Shown piece after piece: positions 46,150 through 54,685 of a stretch of DNA of 64,000 bases; the first letter of the stretch is position 1; the number at the start of each line of letters is the position of its first letter. The DNA comes from Pseudomonas grimontii. Lineage in GTDB: Bacteria; Pseudomonadota; Gammaproteobacteria; Pseudomonadales; Pseudomonadaceae. The DNA lies in contig NZ_VFES01000010.1 of assembly GCF_007858185.1 (NCBI RefSeq), forward strand, positions 186,001 to 250,000, written 5' to 3'. The translations under genes were made by a program, and so were the position numbers. Below the pieces are notes generated by a model. It worked only from the letters and a program-made list of their open reading frames with translations. It made no database searches and had not been told where the DNA came from.

Positions 46150-46156
46150 CTACTCT
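46150..46156 (+). promoter_or_regulatory. Candidate promoter -10 (CTACTCT) of the alcohol dehydrogenase gene
   Basis: GCTACTCTTGTGCCAG resembles the sigma-S-type -10 pattern and lies 34 bases before the ATG. It matches the element before agtA in 13 of 14 bases from CTAC to GCCA. Confidence 0.4.
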
Positions 46157-46190
46157 TGTGCCAGCCCATCACCGATAAGAGGCCGCGCAC

Positions 46191-47339
46191 ATGAGTACTT
46201 CCTCATTCAAGATCGCCCACAAACTGCTGACCGGCGCTGGCGCCATTGAGCAACTCGCTGCCGAGCTGACGCGCCTGGATGTGGATAACCCGTTGATTGT
46301 CACCGACGCGGCGCTGGTCAAGTCCGGCACCGTGGCGCTGGCGCTCGAACACCTGGGGGAACGCCCCTACGAGATTTTCGACCGCGTGCTGCCCGACCCG
46401 GAAATCTCCATCGTCGAAGACTGCATGCAGGCATACCGCGACGGTGGGCACGACGGCCTGATCGGCCTGGGCGGCGGCAGTGCCATCGATATCGCCAAAA
46501 GCGTTGCCGCCTACGCCGGTTACCACGGCGCATTGGCCGACTTGTTCGGCGTCGACCAGGTACCGCGCAAGGGCCCGCCGCTGATCGCCATCCCGACTAC
46601 GGCCGGCACCGGCTCGGAAGTGACCAATGTGGCGATCCTCTCCGACAAGGTCGCGCAGTTGAAGAAAGGCATCGTCAGCGACTACCTGCTGCCGGACGTT
46701 GCGCTGATCAGCCCGCAAATGACCCTGACTTGCCCGCGCAGTGTCACAGCCGCCAGTGGCGTGGATGCGCTGGTGCATGCCATTGAGTCCTACCTTTCCC
46801 TGAATGCCTCGCCGATCACGGATGCCCTGGCCATCGGTGCGATCAAGCTGATCGCCAAAGCACTGCCCAAGGCCTACGCCAACCCGGCCAACCTGCAGGC
46901 CCGCGACGATATGGCTACCGCCAGCCTGATGGCCGGCATGGCCTTCGGCAATGCCGGGGTGGGCGCAGTGCATGCATTGGCCTACCCGCTCGGCGGGCGG
47001 TTCAATATCGCCCATGGCGTCAGCAATGCGCTGTTGCTGCCCTACGTGATGCACTGGAACAAACTGGCCTGTGTCGAACGCATGCAGGACATTGCCCAGG
47101 CCATGGGCGTGAATGTCATCGGGCTGAGTGCCAACGATGCCGCCGATCAGGCCGTCGAGGCGATGACGCGACTGTGCGCCGCCGTGGAGATTCCTTCCGG
47201 CCTGCGCAGTTTCGGGGTTCCCGAGGACGCCATCCCGGCGATGGCCACGGAAGCGGCGGGTATCGAGCGCTTGATGCGTAACAACCCGCGCAAGCTCAGC
47301 GCGGCCGATATCGAGAAAATCTATCGGGCGGCGTACTAG
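46191..47339 (+). CDS. Iron-containing (group III) alcohol dehydrogenase
   Basis: 382 residues. The NAD-binding loop GLGGGSAIDIAK and the motif IPTTAGTGSEVT are typical of the family. Metal ligands are the Asp and His in GVDALVHAIES and two His further on (AVHALAYPLG, FNIAHGVSN). The substrate is unknown; homologues reduce or oxidise small aldehydes and alcohols. It stands alone between the agt operon and rpe with its own probable promoter. Confidence 0.88.
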   Translation: MSTSSFKIAHKLLTGAGAIEQLAAELTRLDVDNPLIVTDAALVKSGTVALALEHLGERPYEIFDRVLPDPEISIVEDCMQAYRDGGHDGLIGLGGGSAIDIAKSVAAYAGYHGALADLFGVDQVPRKGPPLIAIPTTAGTGSEVTNVAILSDKVAQLKKGIVSDYLLPDVALISPQMTLTCPRSVTAASGVDALVHAIESYLSLNASPITDALAIGAIKLIAKALPKAYANPANLQARDDMATASLMAGMAFGNAGVGAVHALAYPLGGRFNIAHGVSNALLLPYVMHWNKLACVERMQDIAQAMGVNVIGLSANDAADQAVEAMTRLCAAVEIPSGLRSFGVPEDAIPAMATEAAGIERLMRNNPRKLSAADIEKIYRAAY

Positions 47340-47379
47340 CCGTTGAGTTAGGTCACGGTGCGCAGGGCAAAGCATGAGG

Positions 47380-47387
47380 TATACAAT
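47380..47387 (+). promoter_or_regulatory. Possible rpe promoter -10 (TATACAAT)
   Basis: TATACAAT lies 37 bases before the rpe ATG. The -35 region is poor. Confidence 0.4.
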
Positions 47388-47423
47388 GCGCGCCATCGTG
47401 ATTTAGCTCAAAAAAGGTGCGTC

Positions 47424-48098
47424 ATGCAGCCCTTCGTTATTGCTCCATCGATTCTCTCCGCCGATTTCGCCCGCCTGGGTGAGGAAGTGGACAAGGTGTT
47501 GGCCGCCGGTGCCGACTTCGTGCACTTCGATGTCATGGACAACCACTACGCGCCCAACCTGACCATCGGCCCGATGGTCTGCGCGGCGCTGCGCAAGTAC
47601 GGCGTCACCGCGCCCATCGACGCGCACCTGATGGTCAGCCCGGTGGACCGCATCATCGGTGACTTCGTTGACGCCGGCGCGACCTACATCACCTTCCACC
47701 CGGAAGCCTCGCTGCACGTCGACCGCACCTTGCAACTGATCCGCGAGGGCGGTTGCAAGGCCGGCCTGGTGTTCAACCCGGCCACCCCGTTGGACGTGCT
47801 CAAGTACGTGATGGACAAGGTCGACATGGTGCTGCTGATGAGCGTCAACCCAGGCTTCGGCGGGCAGAAGTTCATCCCCGGTACCCTTGACAAGCTGCGC
47901 GAAGCCCGTGCGCTGATCGATGCGTCGGGCCGCGACATCCGCCTGGAAATCGACGGGGGGGTCAACGTCAACAATATCCGTGAAATCGCTGCCGCCGGCG
48001 CCGACACCTTCGTGGCCGGCTCGGCGATCTTCAACGCCCCGGACTATCAGGAAGTCATCGCCAAGATGCGCGCCGAACTGGCGCTGGCGCGTCCATGA
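47424..48098 (+). CDS. rpe: Rpe, ribulose-5-phosphate 3-epimerase
   Basis: Pentose phosphate pathway epimerase, 224 residues, TIM barrel. APSILSADFARLGEE at the start, metal-binding HFDVMDNHYAPN, MSVNPGFGGQKFIP and LEIDGGVN are all family hallmarks. The ATG at 47424 gives the family start MQPFVIAPS; an in-frame extension upstream is not protein-like. The stop overlaps the gph start. Confidence 0.97.
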   Translation: MQPFVIAPSILSADFARLGEEVDKVLAAGADFVHFDVMDNHYAPNLTIGPMVCAALRKYGVTAPIDAHLMVSPVDRIIGDFVDAGATYITFHPEASLHVDRTLQLIREGGCKAGLVFNPATPLDVLKYVMDKVDMVLLMSVNPGFGGQKFIPGTLDKLREARALIDASGRDIRLEIDGGVNVNNIREIAAAGADTFVAGSAIFNAPDYQEVIAKMRAELALARP

Positions 48099-48913
48099 GC
48101 GGCTTTGAGCAGCTGTTCCCCGGCAAACTGCCACGGCTGGTGATGTTCGATCTGGACGGTACCTTGATCGACTCGGTGCCAGACCTGGCGGCGGCGGTGG
48201 ACCAGATGCTGCTCAAGCTGGGGCGCAAGCCGGCGGGGCTTGCGTCAGTACGCGAATGGGTCGGCAATGGTGCGCCGATGCTGGTGCGCCGGGCCCTGGC
48301 CAATCATATCGATGCCGAAGGTGTCGATGAGGTTGAGGCCGAGCACGCCCTGGAGCTGTTCAACGCAGCCTATGAGCGCAGCCACGAACTGACCGTGGTC
48401 TACCCCGGCGTACGCGACACCCTCAAATGGCTGAGCAAGCAGGGCGTGGAAATGGCCCTGATCACCAACAAGCCGGAGCGCTTCGTCGCGCCGCTGTTGG
48501 ACCAGATGAAAATCGGCCGTTATTTTCGCTGGATCATCGGTGGCGATACCCTGCCACAGAAGAAGCCCGACCCGGCGGCGCTGTTTTTCGTGATGAAAAT
48601 GGCCAATATTCCGGCGTCCCAGTCGCTGTTTGTCGGCGATTCGCGCAGTGACGTGCTGGCGGCGAAAGCGGCTGGCGTGCAGTGCGTGGCCCTGAGTTAC
48701 GGCTACAACCATGGCCGTCCGATCGCCGAAGAGTCGCCATCGCTGGTGATTGATGACCTGCGACTGCTAATCCCCGGTTGCTTGGGAGCTGGCGCTGAGA
48801 TAACGTTGCCCGACATCGATCCGTCCCCTTCTGGAAATTCCATCGTGGTGGTCACTCGCAAACTCTGGATGAAAGTCATCAAGGCCCTGGCCCGCTGGCG
48901 TTGGCGCGCCTGA
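48095..48913 (+). CDS. gph: Gph, phosphoglycolate phosphatase (HAD family)
   Basis: 272-residue HAD phosphatase: motif I FDLDGTLIDS, motif II ITNKP, motif III with Lys in PQKKPDP, motif IV GDSRSD. It clears 2-phosphoglycolate. Pseudomonads have a related protein, MupP (MurNAc 6-phosphate phosphatase), often misnamed Gph; the rpe-gph-trpE order here supports true Gph. The last 45 residues extend beyond the usual HAD core. Confidence 0.88.
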   Translation: MSGFEQLFPGKLPRLVMFDLDGTLIDSVPDLAAAVDQMLLKLGRKPAGLASVREWVGNGAPMLVRRALANHIDAEGVDEVEAEHALELFNAAYERSHELTVVYPGVRDTLKWLSKQGVEMALITNKPERFVAPLLDQMKIGRYFRWIIGGDTLPQKKPDPAALFFVMKMANIPASQSLFVGDSRSDVLAAKAAGVQCVALSYGYNHGRPIAEESPSLVIDDLRLLIPGCLGAGAEITLPDIDPSPSGNSIVVVTRKLWMKVIKALARWRWRA

Positions 48914-48922
48914 CTGATCCTG

Positions 48923-48937
48923 GCCGCACCATGCGGC
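48923..48937 (+). other. Hairpin between gph and trpE
   Basis: Perfect 6-bp stem GCCGCA / TGCGGC with loop CCA, nine bases after the gph stop, followed by ACGTTTGC. It could be a weak terminator. No Trp-rich leader peptide is visible in this 70-base gap. Confidence 0.45.
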
Positions 48938-48983
48938 ACGTTTGCATACCTGACTGTTAGACCCTCACGCCACGAGGCACCTC

Positions 48984-50465
48984 ATGATCCGCGAAGAATT
49001 CCTGCGTTTGGCCGCTGCCGGCTATAACCGTATCCCCCTGGCCTGCGAAACCCTGGCCGACTTCGACACGCCGTTGTCGATCTACCTGAAACTGGCCGAC
49101 GAGCCCAACTCCTATCTGTTGGAGTCGGTGCAGGGCGGTGAGAAGTGGGGCCGTTACTCGATCATCGGCCTGCCATGCCGCACGGTCATGCGTGTGCATG
49201 ACCATCATGTGAGCATCACCCATGATGGCGTCGAGGTCGAAAGCCATGACGTCGAAGACCCGCTGGCCTTCGTCGAAGCCTTCAAGGCGCGCTATAACGT
49301 GCCGACCATCCCTGGCCTGCCGCGCTTCAACGGCGGCCTGGTGGGGTACTTCGGCTACGACTGCGTGCGCTATGTGGAAAAACGCCTGGGCAAATGCCCG
49401 AACCCGGACCCGCTGGGCGTGCCGGACATTCTGCTGATGGTCTCCGATGCGGTGGTGGTGTTCGACAACCTCGCCGGCAAGATGCACGCGATCGTGCTCG
49501 CCGACCCGTCCCAGGCCGACGCCTTCGAGCAAGGCCAAGCCAGCCTCGAAGCGCTGTTGGAAAAACTGCGCCAGCCGATCACCCCGCGTCGCGGCCTGGA
49601 CCTCAGCCGTCCACCGGCGGCCGACCCGGTGTTCCGCTCCAGCTTTACCCAGGATGACTACGAGCGCGCGGTCGATACCATCAAGGAATACATCCTCGCC
49701 GGTGACTGCATGCAGGTGGTGCCGTCGCAACGCATGTCCATCGACTTCAAGGCTGCGCCCATTGACCTGTACCGGGCGCTGCGTTGCTTCAACCCGACGC
49801 CGTATATGTACTTCTTCAACTTTGGTGACTTCCACGTAGTGGGCAGCTCGCCGGAAGTGCTGGTGCGTGTCGAGGACAACCTGATCACCGTGCGCCCGAT
49901 TGCCGGTACACGCCCGCGTGGCGCGACCGAAGAAGCGGATTTGGCGCTCGAAGAAGACCTGCTCAGCGACGACAAGGAAATTGCCGAACACCTGATGCTG
50001 ATCGACCTGGGCCGCAATGACACTGGGCGTGTCTCGGAAATCGGTTCGGTGAAGTTGACCGAGAAGATGGTCATTGAGCGCTATTCCAACGTGATGCACA
50101 TCGTGTCCAACGTCACCGGCGAGCTGAAGTCCGGGCTGACCGCGATGGACGCATTGCGGGCGATTCTGCCGGCGGGCACCTTGTCGGGCGCGCCGAAGAT
50201 CCGTGCGATGGAAATCATCGACGAACTGGAACCGGTCAAGCGGGGTGTCTATGGTGGCGCCGTGGGGTATTTCGCCTGGAACGGCAACATGGACACCGCC
50301 ATTGCGATTCGTACGGCGGTGATCAAGGACGGGGAGCTGCACGTGCAGGCCGGTGGCGGGATTGTCGCCGACTCGGTGCCGGCCCTCGAATGGGAAGAAA
50401 CCCTGAACAAGCGGCGCGCGATGTTCCGCGCCGTGGCGCTGGCTGAACAGACCCCCAATTCTTGA
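48984..50465 (+). CDS. trpE: TrpE, anthranilate synthase component I
   Basis: Converts chorismate and ammonia to anthranilate. 493 residues: the Trp feedback site LLES (SYLLESVQGGEKWGRYS) near the N-terminus, and the chorismate-binding C-terminal half with AGTRPRG, LIDLGRNDTGRV and GAPKIRAMEIIDELE. It is ten bases from trpG; P. aeruginosa carries its R/F pyocin cluster at this point and this strain does not. Confidence 0.97.
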   Translation: MIREEFLRLAAAGYNRIPLACETLADFDTPLSIYLKLADEPNSYLLESVQGGEKWGRYSIIGLPCRTVMRVHDHHVSITHDGVEVESHDVEDPLAFVEAFKARYNVPTIPGLPRFNGGLVGYFGYDCVRYVEKRLGKCPNPDPLGVPDILLMVSDAVVVFDNLAGKMHAIVLADPSQADAFEQGQASLEALLEKLRQPITPRRGLDLSRPPAADPVFRSSFTQDDYERAVDTIKEYILAGDCMQVVPSQRMSIDFKAAPIDLYRALRCFNPTPYMYFFNFGDFHVVGSSPEVLVRVEDNLITVRPIAGTRPRGATEEADLALEEDLLSDDKEIAEHLMLIDLGRNDTGRVSEIGSVKLTEKMVIERYSNVMHIVSNVTGELKSGLTAMDALRAILPAGTLSGAPKIRAMEIIDELEPVKRGVYGGAVGYFAWNGNMDTAIAIRTAVIKDGELHVQAGGGIVADSVPALEWEETLNKRRAMFRAVALAEQTPNS

Positions 50466-50475
50466 GGTTTCCCCC

Positions 50476-51069
50476 ATGTTGCTGATGATTGATAACTACG
50501 ACTCCTTTACCTACAACGTTGTGCAGTACCTGGGGGAGCTGGGTGCCGAGGTCAAGGTGGTTCGCAATGACGAACTGACCGTGGCCGAAATCGCCGCCCT
50601 GAACCCGGAGCGTATCGTGGTTTCGCCGGGCCCCTGCACGCCGACCGAGGCGGGTATCTCCCTCGAAGCCATCAAGTACTTCGCCGGCAAGCTGCCGATC
50701 CTGGGCGTATGCCTGGGCCACCAGTCCATCGGCCAGGCCTTTGGTGGTGATGTAGTGCGTGCGCGCCAGGTGATGCACGGCAAGACCAGCCCGGTGTTCC
50801 ATAAAGACCTGGGCGTATTCCAGGCACTCAACAACCCGGTGACCGTGACCCGCTACCACTCGCTGGTGGTCAAGCGCGAAACCTTGCCGGAATGCCTGGA
50901 ACTGACCGCCTGGACCCAACTGGAAGACGGCTCCGTCGACGAGATCATGGGCCTGCGTCACAAGACACTGAACATCGAAGGGGTGCAATTTCACCCTGAA
51001 TCGATCCTGACCGAGCAGGGCTACGAGCTGTTCGCCAACTTTCTCAAGCAGAGCGGCGGCACGCGCTAA
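50476..51069 (+). CDS. trpG: TrpG, anthranilate synthase glutamine amidotransferase
   Basis: Supplies ammonia to TrpE. 197 residues, class I glutamine amidotransferase with the oxyanion motif SPGPCTP, nucleophile Cys in GVCLGHQSIGQAFGG and the His-Glu pair in VQFHPES. Head of trpGDC. Confidence 0.97.
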   Translation: MLLMIDNYDSFTYNVVQYLGELGAEVKVVRNDELTVAEIAALNPERIVVSPGPCTPTEAGISLEAIKYFAGKLPILGVCLGHQSIGQAFGGDVVRARQVMHGKTSPVFHKDLGVFQALNNPVTVTRYHSLVVKRETLPECLELTAWTQLEDGSVDEIMGLRHKTLNIEGVQFHPESILTEQGYELFANFLKQSGGTR

Positions 51070-51078
51070 GGACTTTCC

Positions 51079-52128
51079 ATGGATATCAAGACTGCCCTGA
51101 GCCGTATCGTCGGCCATCTGGACCTGAGCACCGCTGAAATGAGCGATGTGATGCGCGAAATCATGACCGGTCAATGCACCGACGCGCAGATCGGCGCGTT
51201 CATGATGGCGATGCGCATGAAGAGCGAAAGCATCGACGAGATCGTCGGCGCCGTCTCGGTGATGCGTGAGCTGGCGGACAAGGTCGAGCTCAAGACCCTC
51301 GACGGCGTGGTCGACGTGGTCGGCACCGGCGGTGACGGTGCGAACATCTTCAACGTCTCGACGGCCTCTTCCTTTGTGGTCGCGGCGGCGGGTTGCACCG
51401 TGGCCAAGCACGGTAACCGCGCGGTGTCCGGCAAGAGCGGCAGTGCCGACCTGTTGGAAGCGGCCGGCATCTACCTGAACCTGACACCGGTACAAGTGGC
51501 GCGCTGCATCGACAACGTCGGCATCGGCTTTATGTTTGCCCAGTCCCATCATGGTGCGATGAAGCACGCCGCCGGCCCGCGCAAAGACCTTGGCCTGCGT
51601 ACCCTGTTCAACATGCTCGGCCCGCTTACGAATCCGGCCGGTGTGAAGCACCAGGTGGTGGGCGTGTTCAGCCAGGCGCTGTGCCGGCCCTTGGCTGAAG
51701 TGCTGCAACGCATGGGCAGCAAGCATGTGCTGGTGGTGCATTCCAAAGACGGCCTGGACGAGTTCAGCCTGGCCGCGCCAACGTTTGTGGCGGAGCTGAA
51801 GAATGACCAGATCACCGAATACTGGGTCGAGCCGGAAGACCTGGGCATGAAGAGCCAGAGCCTGCACGGCTTGGCGGTGGAAAGCCCGGCGGCGTCCCTG
51901 GAGCTGATTCGCGATGCCCTGGGGCGTCGTAAGACCGAGAACGGTCAAAAGGCTGCGGAAATGATTGTTCTGAATGCTGGCGCGGCACTTTACGCAGCCG
52001 ATCATGCCTATAGTCTTAAGGAAGGTGTCGAATTGGCCCACGATGCGCTGCACACCGGTCTGGCTCGCGAAAAGCTCGAAGAGCTGGGAGCATTCACCGC
52101 CGTATTCAAGATGGAGAATGAAGGATGA
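51079..52128 (+). CDS. trpD: TrpD, anthranilate phosphoribosyltransferase
   Basis: Joins anthranilate to PRPP. 349 residues; GTGGDGANIFNVST binds the pyrophosphate, and KHGNRAVSGKSGSADLLEA and FAQSHHGAMKH are family segments. The stop overlaps the trpC start (ATGA). Confidence 0.97.
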   Translation: MDIKTALSRIVGHLDLSTAEMSDVMREIMTGQCTDAQIGAFMMAMRMKSESIDEIVGAVSVMRELADKVELKTLDGVVDVVGTGGDGANIFNVSTASSFVVAAAGCTVAKHGNRAVSGKSGSADLLEAAGIYLNLTPVQVARCIDNVGIGFMFAQSHHGAMKHAAGPRKDLGLRTLFNMLGPLTNPAGVKHQVVGVFSQALCRPLAEVLQRMGSKHVLVVHSKDGLDEFSLAAPTFVAELKNDQITEYWVEPEDLGMKSQSLHGLAVESPAASLELIRDALGRRKTENGQKAAEMIVLNAGAALYAADHAYSLKEGVELAHDALHTGLAREKLEELGAFTAVFKMENEG

Positions 52129-52961
52129 GTGTGCCGACCGTTCTGGAAAAAATCCTCGCCCGCAAGGCTGAAGAAGTCGCCGAGCGCCGTGCCCGTGTGA
52201 GCCTGGCCGAGTTGGAAGCCCAAGCGAAAGCCGCTGACGCACCGCGTGGATTTGCCAAGGCGTTGATCGCCCAGGCCAAGCTCAAGCAGCCGGCCGTGAT
52301 CGCCGAGATCAAGAAAGCGTCGCCGAGCAAAGGCGTGATTCGCGAAAACTTTGTACCGGCCGAAATCGCCGTCAGCTACGAGAAGGGCGGGGCGACTTGC
52401 CTGTCGGTACTCACTGACATCGATTTTTTCCAGGGTTCCGACCTGTTCCTGCAGCAGGCCCGTGCCGCGTGCAAGTTGCCGGTGATCCGCAAGGATTTCA
52501 TGGTTGATCCGTACCAGATCATTGAAGCCCGCGCCTTGGGCGCCGACTGTGTGTTGCTGATTGTCTCCGCATTGGATGATGTGAAGATGGCCGAGCTGGC
52601 GGCCGTGGCCAAAAGCGTCGGGCTGGATGTGCTGGTGGAAGTGCACGACGGCGATGAGCTGGAGCGCGCACTGAAAACCCTCGACACACCGCTGGTGGGG
52701 GTCAACAACCGTAACCTGCACACCTTTGAAGTCAGCCTGGAAAACACCCTCGATCTGCTGCCGCGTATTCCGCGCGACCGCCTGGTGATTACCGAAAGTG
52801 GCATCGTCAACCGTGCTGATGTGGAACTGATGGAAATCAGTGACGTTTATTCGTTCCTGGTGGGTGAGACCTTCATGCGCGCCGAGAACCCTGGGGCGGA
52901 ACTGCAGCGTCTGTTCTTCCCGGAGCGTGCCGTGGCGGTCAGCGGTTCTACTCTCGATTGA
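52125..52961 (+). CDS. trpC: TrpC, indole-3-glycerol phosphate synthase
   Basis: Closes the indole ring from CdRP. 278 residues, TIM barrel; IAEIKKASPSKGVIRENF holds the catalytic Lys and substrate loop, KDFMVDPYQI and VGVNNRNLHTF are also conserved. Free-standing, not fused to TrpF, as usual in pseudomonads. A REPIN follows. Confidence 0.97.
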   Translation: MSVPTVLEKILARKAEEVAERRARVSLAELEAQAKAADAPRGFAKALIAQAKLKQPAVIAEIKKASPSKGVIRENFVPAEIAVSYEKGGATCLSVLTDIDFFQGSDLFLQQARAACKLPVIRKDFMVDPYQIIEARALGADCVLLIVSALDDVKMAELAAVAKSVGLDVLVEVHDGDELERALKTLDTPLVGVNNRNLHTFEVSLENTLDLLPRIPRDRLVITESGIVNRADVELMEISDVYSFLVGETFMRAENPGAELQRLFFPERAVAVSGSTLD

Positions 52962-52978
52962 TTTGAAATGCGATCAAA

Positions 52979-53068
52979 ATGTGGGAGGGGGCTTGCCCCC
53001 GATGGCTGCGGTTCAGTTGGAGCATTCTTGACTGACACACCGCTATCGGGGCAAGCCCCTTCCCACGT
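52979..53068. repeat. REPIN downstream of trpC
   Basis: GTGGGAGGGGGCTTGCCCCC and a reversed copy ending GGGGCAAGCCCCTTCCCAC flank about 45 bases with TTGACTGACAC, the same build as the element in the agt operon. It ends the trp message and may act as terminator or stabiliser. Confidence 0.92.
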
Positions 53069-53103
53069 TTGGGTTTGTGTTTATTCAGATAGGTAGGTGC
53101 CCT

Positions 53104-53799
53104 TTGATCCAGCCAGTGTCGATGCGTGTTGAAGCAGGCCTTGCCGCCGAGCAAGCCTTGTTGGCGGCCGTTTGCGCGGGTGAGCAGGGGTTCGGTTTGT
53201 TGTTCTGGCAGCCCAGTGATCAGGCATTGGTGATGCCGCGCCGCTTGAGCCGATTGCCTGCTTTTGATCTCGCCAGCCGCGTCTCTGCGGATGTCGGTTG
53301 GCCGGTGCTTTTGCGCGAAACTGGCGGCGAACCGGTGCCGCAGTCCAGCGCTACGGTCAATATCGCCTTGGTCTACGCACCGCCGCGCAGTGAAGGCGAT
53401 CACAATCGTATCGAAACTGGCTACTTGCGTTTGTGCCAACCAATCTGCGACTTGCTGATCGAGTTGGGCGGCGATGCCTCCGTCGGGGAAATCGAAGGTG
53501 CATTCTGCGACGGTCGTTACAACGTCAACCTCAACGGGCGCAAAATGGTCGGCACTGCCCAGCGCTGGCGGCAAAGCGGGGGCCGCCCGGTGGGGTTGGT
53601 GCACGGTGCGTTGTTGCTGGATAACGATCGCGAAGAACTGATCGCGGCGGTCAATCGCTTCAACGAAGCCTGCGGCCTGGAGCAGCGGGTTCGCGCCGAC
53701 AGCCATATCGCCCTGCACGAAGCCTTCGCCGCGCCGGATGCAATCAGCCGGCTGGACACCTTGTACCGTCAGATGCTGGCCAGTTTCCTGCCGGGTTAA
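53104..53799 (+). CDS. Lipoate-protein ligase A / biotin ligase fold protein
   Basis: About 231 residues of the BPL_LplA_LipB fold. The segment NGRKMVGTAQRW matches the catalytic-lysine motif of lipoate ligases, and RETGGEPVPQSSA corresponds to the RRxxGGGxVxHD loop but with Q where many have H. The protein could load lipoate or octanoate, or work on another substrate. The start is uncertain: TTG at 53104 with AGGT upstream is preferred, with ATG at 53122 or GTG at 53077 possible. Its stop shares TTAA with the converging vfr gene. Confidence 0.72.
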   Translation: MIQPVSMRVEAGLAAEQALLAAVCAGEQGFGLLFWQPSDQALVMPRRLSRLPAFDLASRVSADVGWPVLLRETGGEPVPQSSATVNIALVYAPPRSEGDHNRIETGYLRLCQPICDLLIELGGDASVGEIEGAFCDGRYNVNLNGRKMVGTAQRWRQSGGRPVGLVHGALLLDNDREELIAAVNRFNEACGLEQRVRADSHIALHEAFAAPDAISRLDTLYRQMLASFLPG

Positions 53800-54440
53800 C
53801 GGGTACCGAACACGACCATTGTCTTGCCTTTGACGTGCACCAGGTTGCGCTCTTCCAGATCCTTGAGCACGCGGCCGACCATCTCCCGTGAACAGCCGAC
53901 AATGCGCCCGATTTCCTGACGGGTGATCTTGATCTGCATGCCGTCGGGGTGAGTCATTGCATCGGGCTGTTTGCACAGCTCCAGCAGGCAGCGGGCGACT
54001 CGACCAGTGACGTCGAAGAACGCCAGGTCGCCGACTTTGCGTGTGGTATCCCGCAGGCGCTGGGCGATTTGCCCGCTGAGGGCGTAGAGGATGTCGGGGT
54101 CCTGCTGGGCGAGTTCACGAAATTTTGCGTAACTGATCTCGGCCACTTCGCACTCAACCTTCGTCCGCACCCAGGCGCTGCGCTCCTGCTCCTTGCCTGC
54201 TTGTTCAAACAGTCCCAGCTCGCCGAAAAAATCCCCTGTGTTCAGGTAGGCGATGATCATTTCGCGGCCGTCTTCATCCTCGATCAGGATGGTGACCGAG
54301 CCTTTGATAATGAAAAACAGTGTTTCGGAGCGCTCACCGGCGCAGATGATGTTGTGCTTGGCCGGGTGGCGCCGGCGCTGGCAGTGCATCAGCAACTTGT
54401 CGAGATTCTTGATCTTGGGTATGGGCGTAAGAGCAACCAT
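53796..54440 (-). CDS. vfr: Vfr, CRP-family cAMP receptor regulator
   Basis: 214 residues, as in P. aeruginosa Vfr. The cAMP-binding N-terminal domain has FFGELGLF and RSAWVRT, and the C-terminal helix-turn-helix is ITRQEIGRIVGCSREMVGRV. Global regulator of virulence, pili and quorum sensing in P. aeruginosa; the role in fluorescent pseudomonads is less defined. Upstream on the minus strand TTTATACAACG may be its -10, overlapped by a small dyad ATACA-CGT-TGTAT. Confidence 0.95.
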   Translation of the reverse strand: MVALTPIPKIKNLDKLLMHCQRRRHPAKHNIICAGERSETLFFIIKGSVTILIEDEDGREMIIAYLNTGDFFGELGLFEQAGKEQERSAWVRTKVECEVAEISYAKFRELAQQDPDILYALSGQIAQRLRDTTRKVGDLAFFDVTGRVARCLLELCKQPDAMTHPDGMQIKITRQEIGRIVGCSREMVGRVLKDLEERNLVHVKGKTMVVFGTR

Positions 54441-54685
54441 GGTTGTATCCCGAAAGGCAGCGCGAGGTGGTTGGAGTTGTTGTACTCAGCGGTATCGGCA
54501 TTGATACACGTTGTATAAAGGGTGGCAATACGCCACTCATTTGGCGCCAGCTTAACAGACACATTCTGACTCGATTAGCGAATTTACTGAGTCAGCCCGG
54601 TTATTGATCGCTTTGATGGGAAACGCGGTGGCGCCCAGGCCCTGTGCTAAGCTGGCGACCCTTTTTTAGCAGTGGAGTCTGGGCG
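54441..54685. promoter_or_regulatory. Divergent control region of vfr and the OsmC-family gene
   Basis: 245 bases. It contains a possible vfr -10 (complement of 54512-54517, TATACA), a 7-bp inverted repeat CTGACTC / GAGTCAG with a 16-base centre (54566-54595), and GCTAAGCT about 35 bases before the OsmC gene, which resembles a sigma-S -10. No reading frame of interest. Confidence 0.4.

Noticed and set aside
48914..48983. Trp attenuator leader before trpE
   Set aside because: The gap has a small hairpin but no short frame with tandem Trp codons.
50323..52242. 639-codon open frame on the minus strand opposite trpG and trpD
   Set aside because: A shadow of conserved trp genes caused by codon bias.
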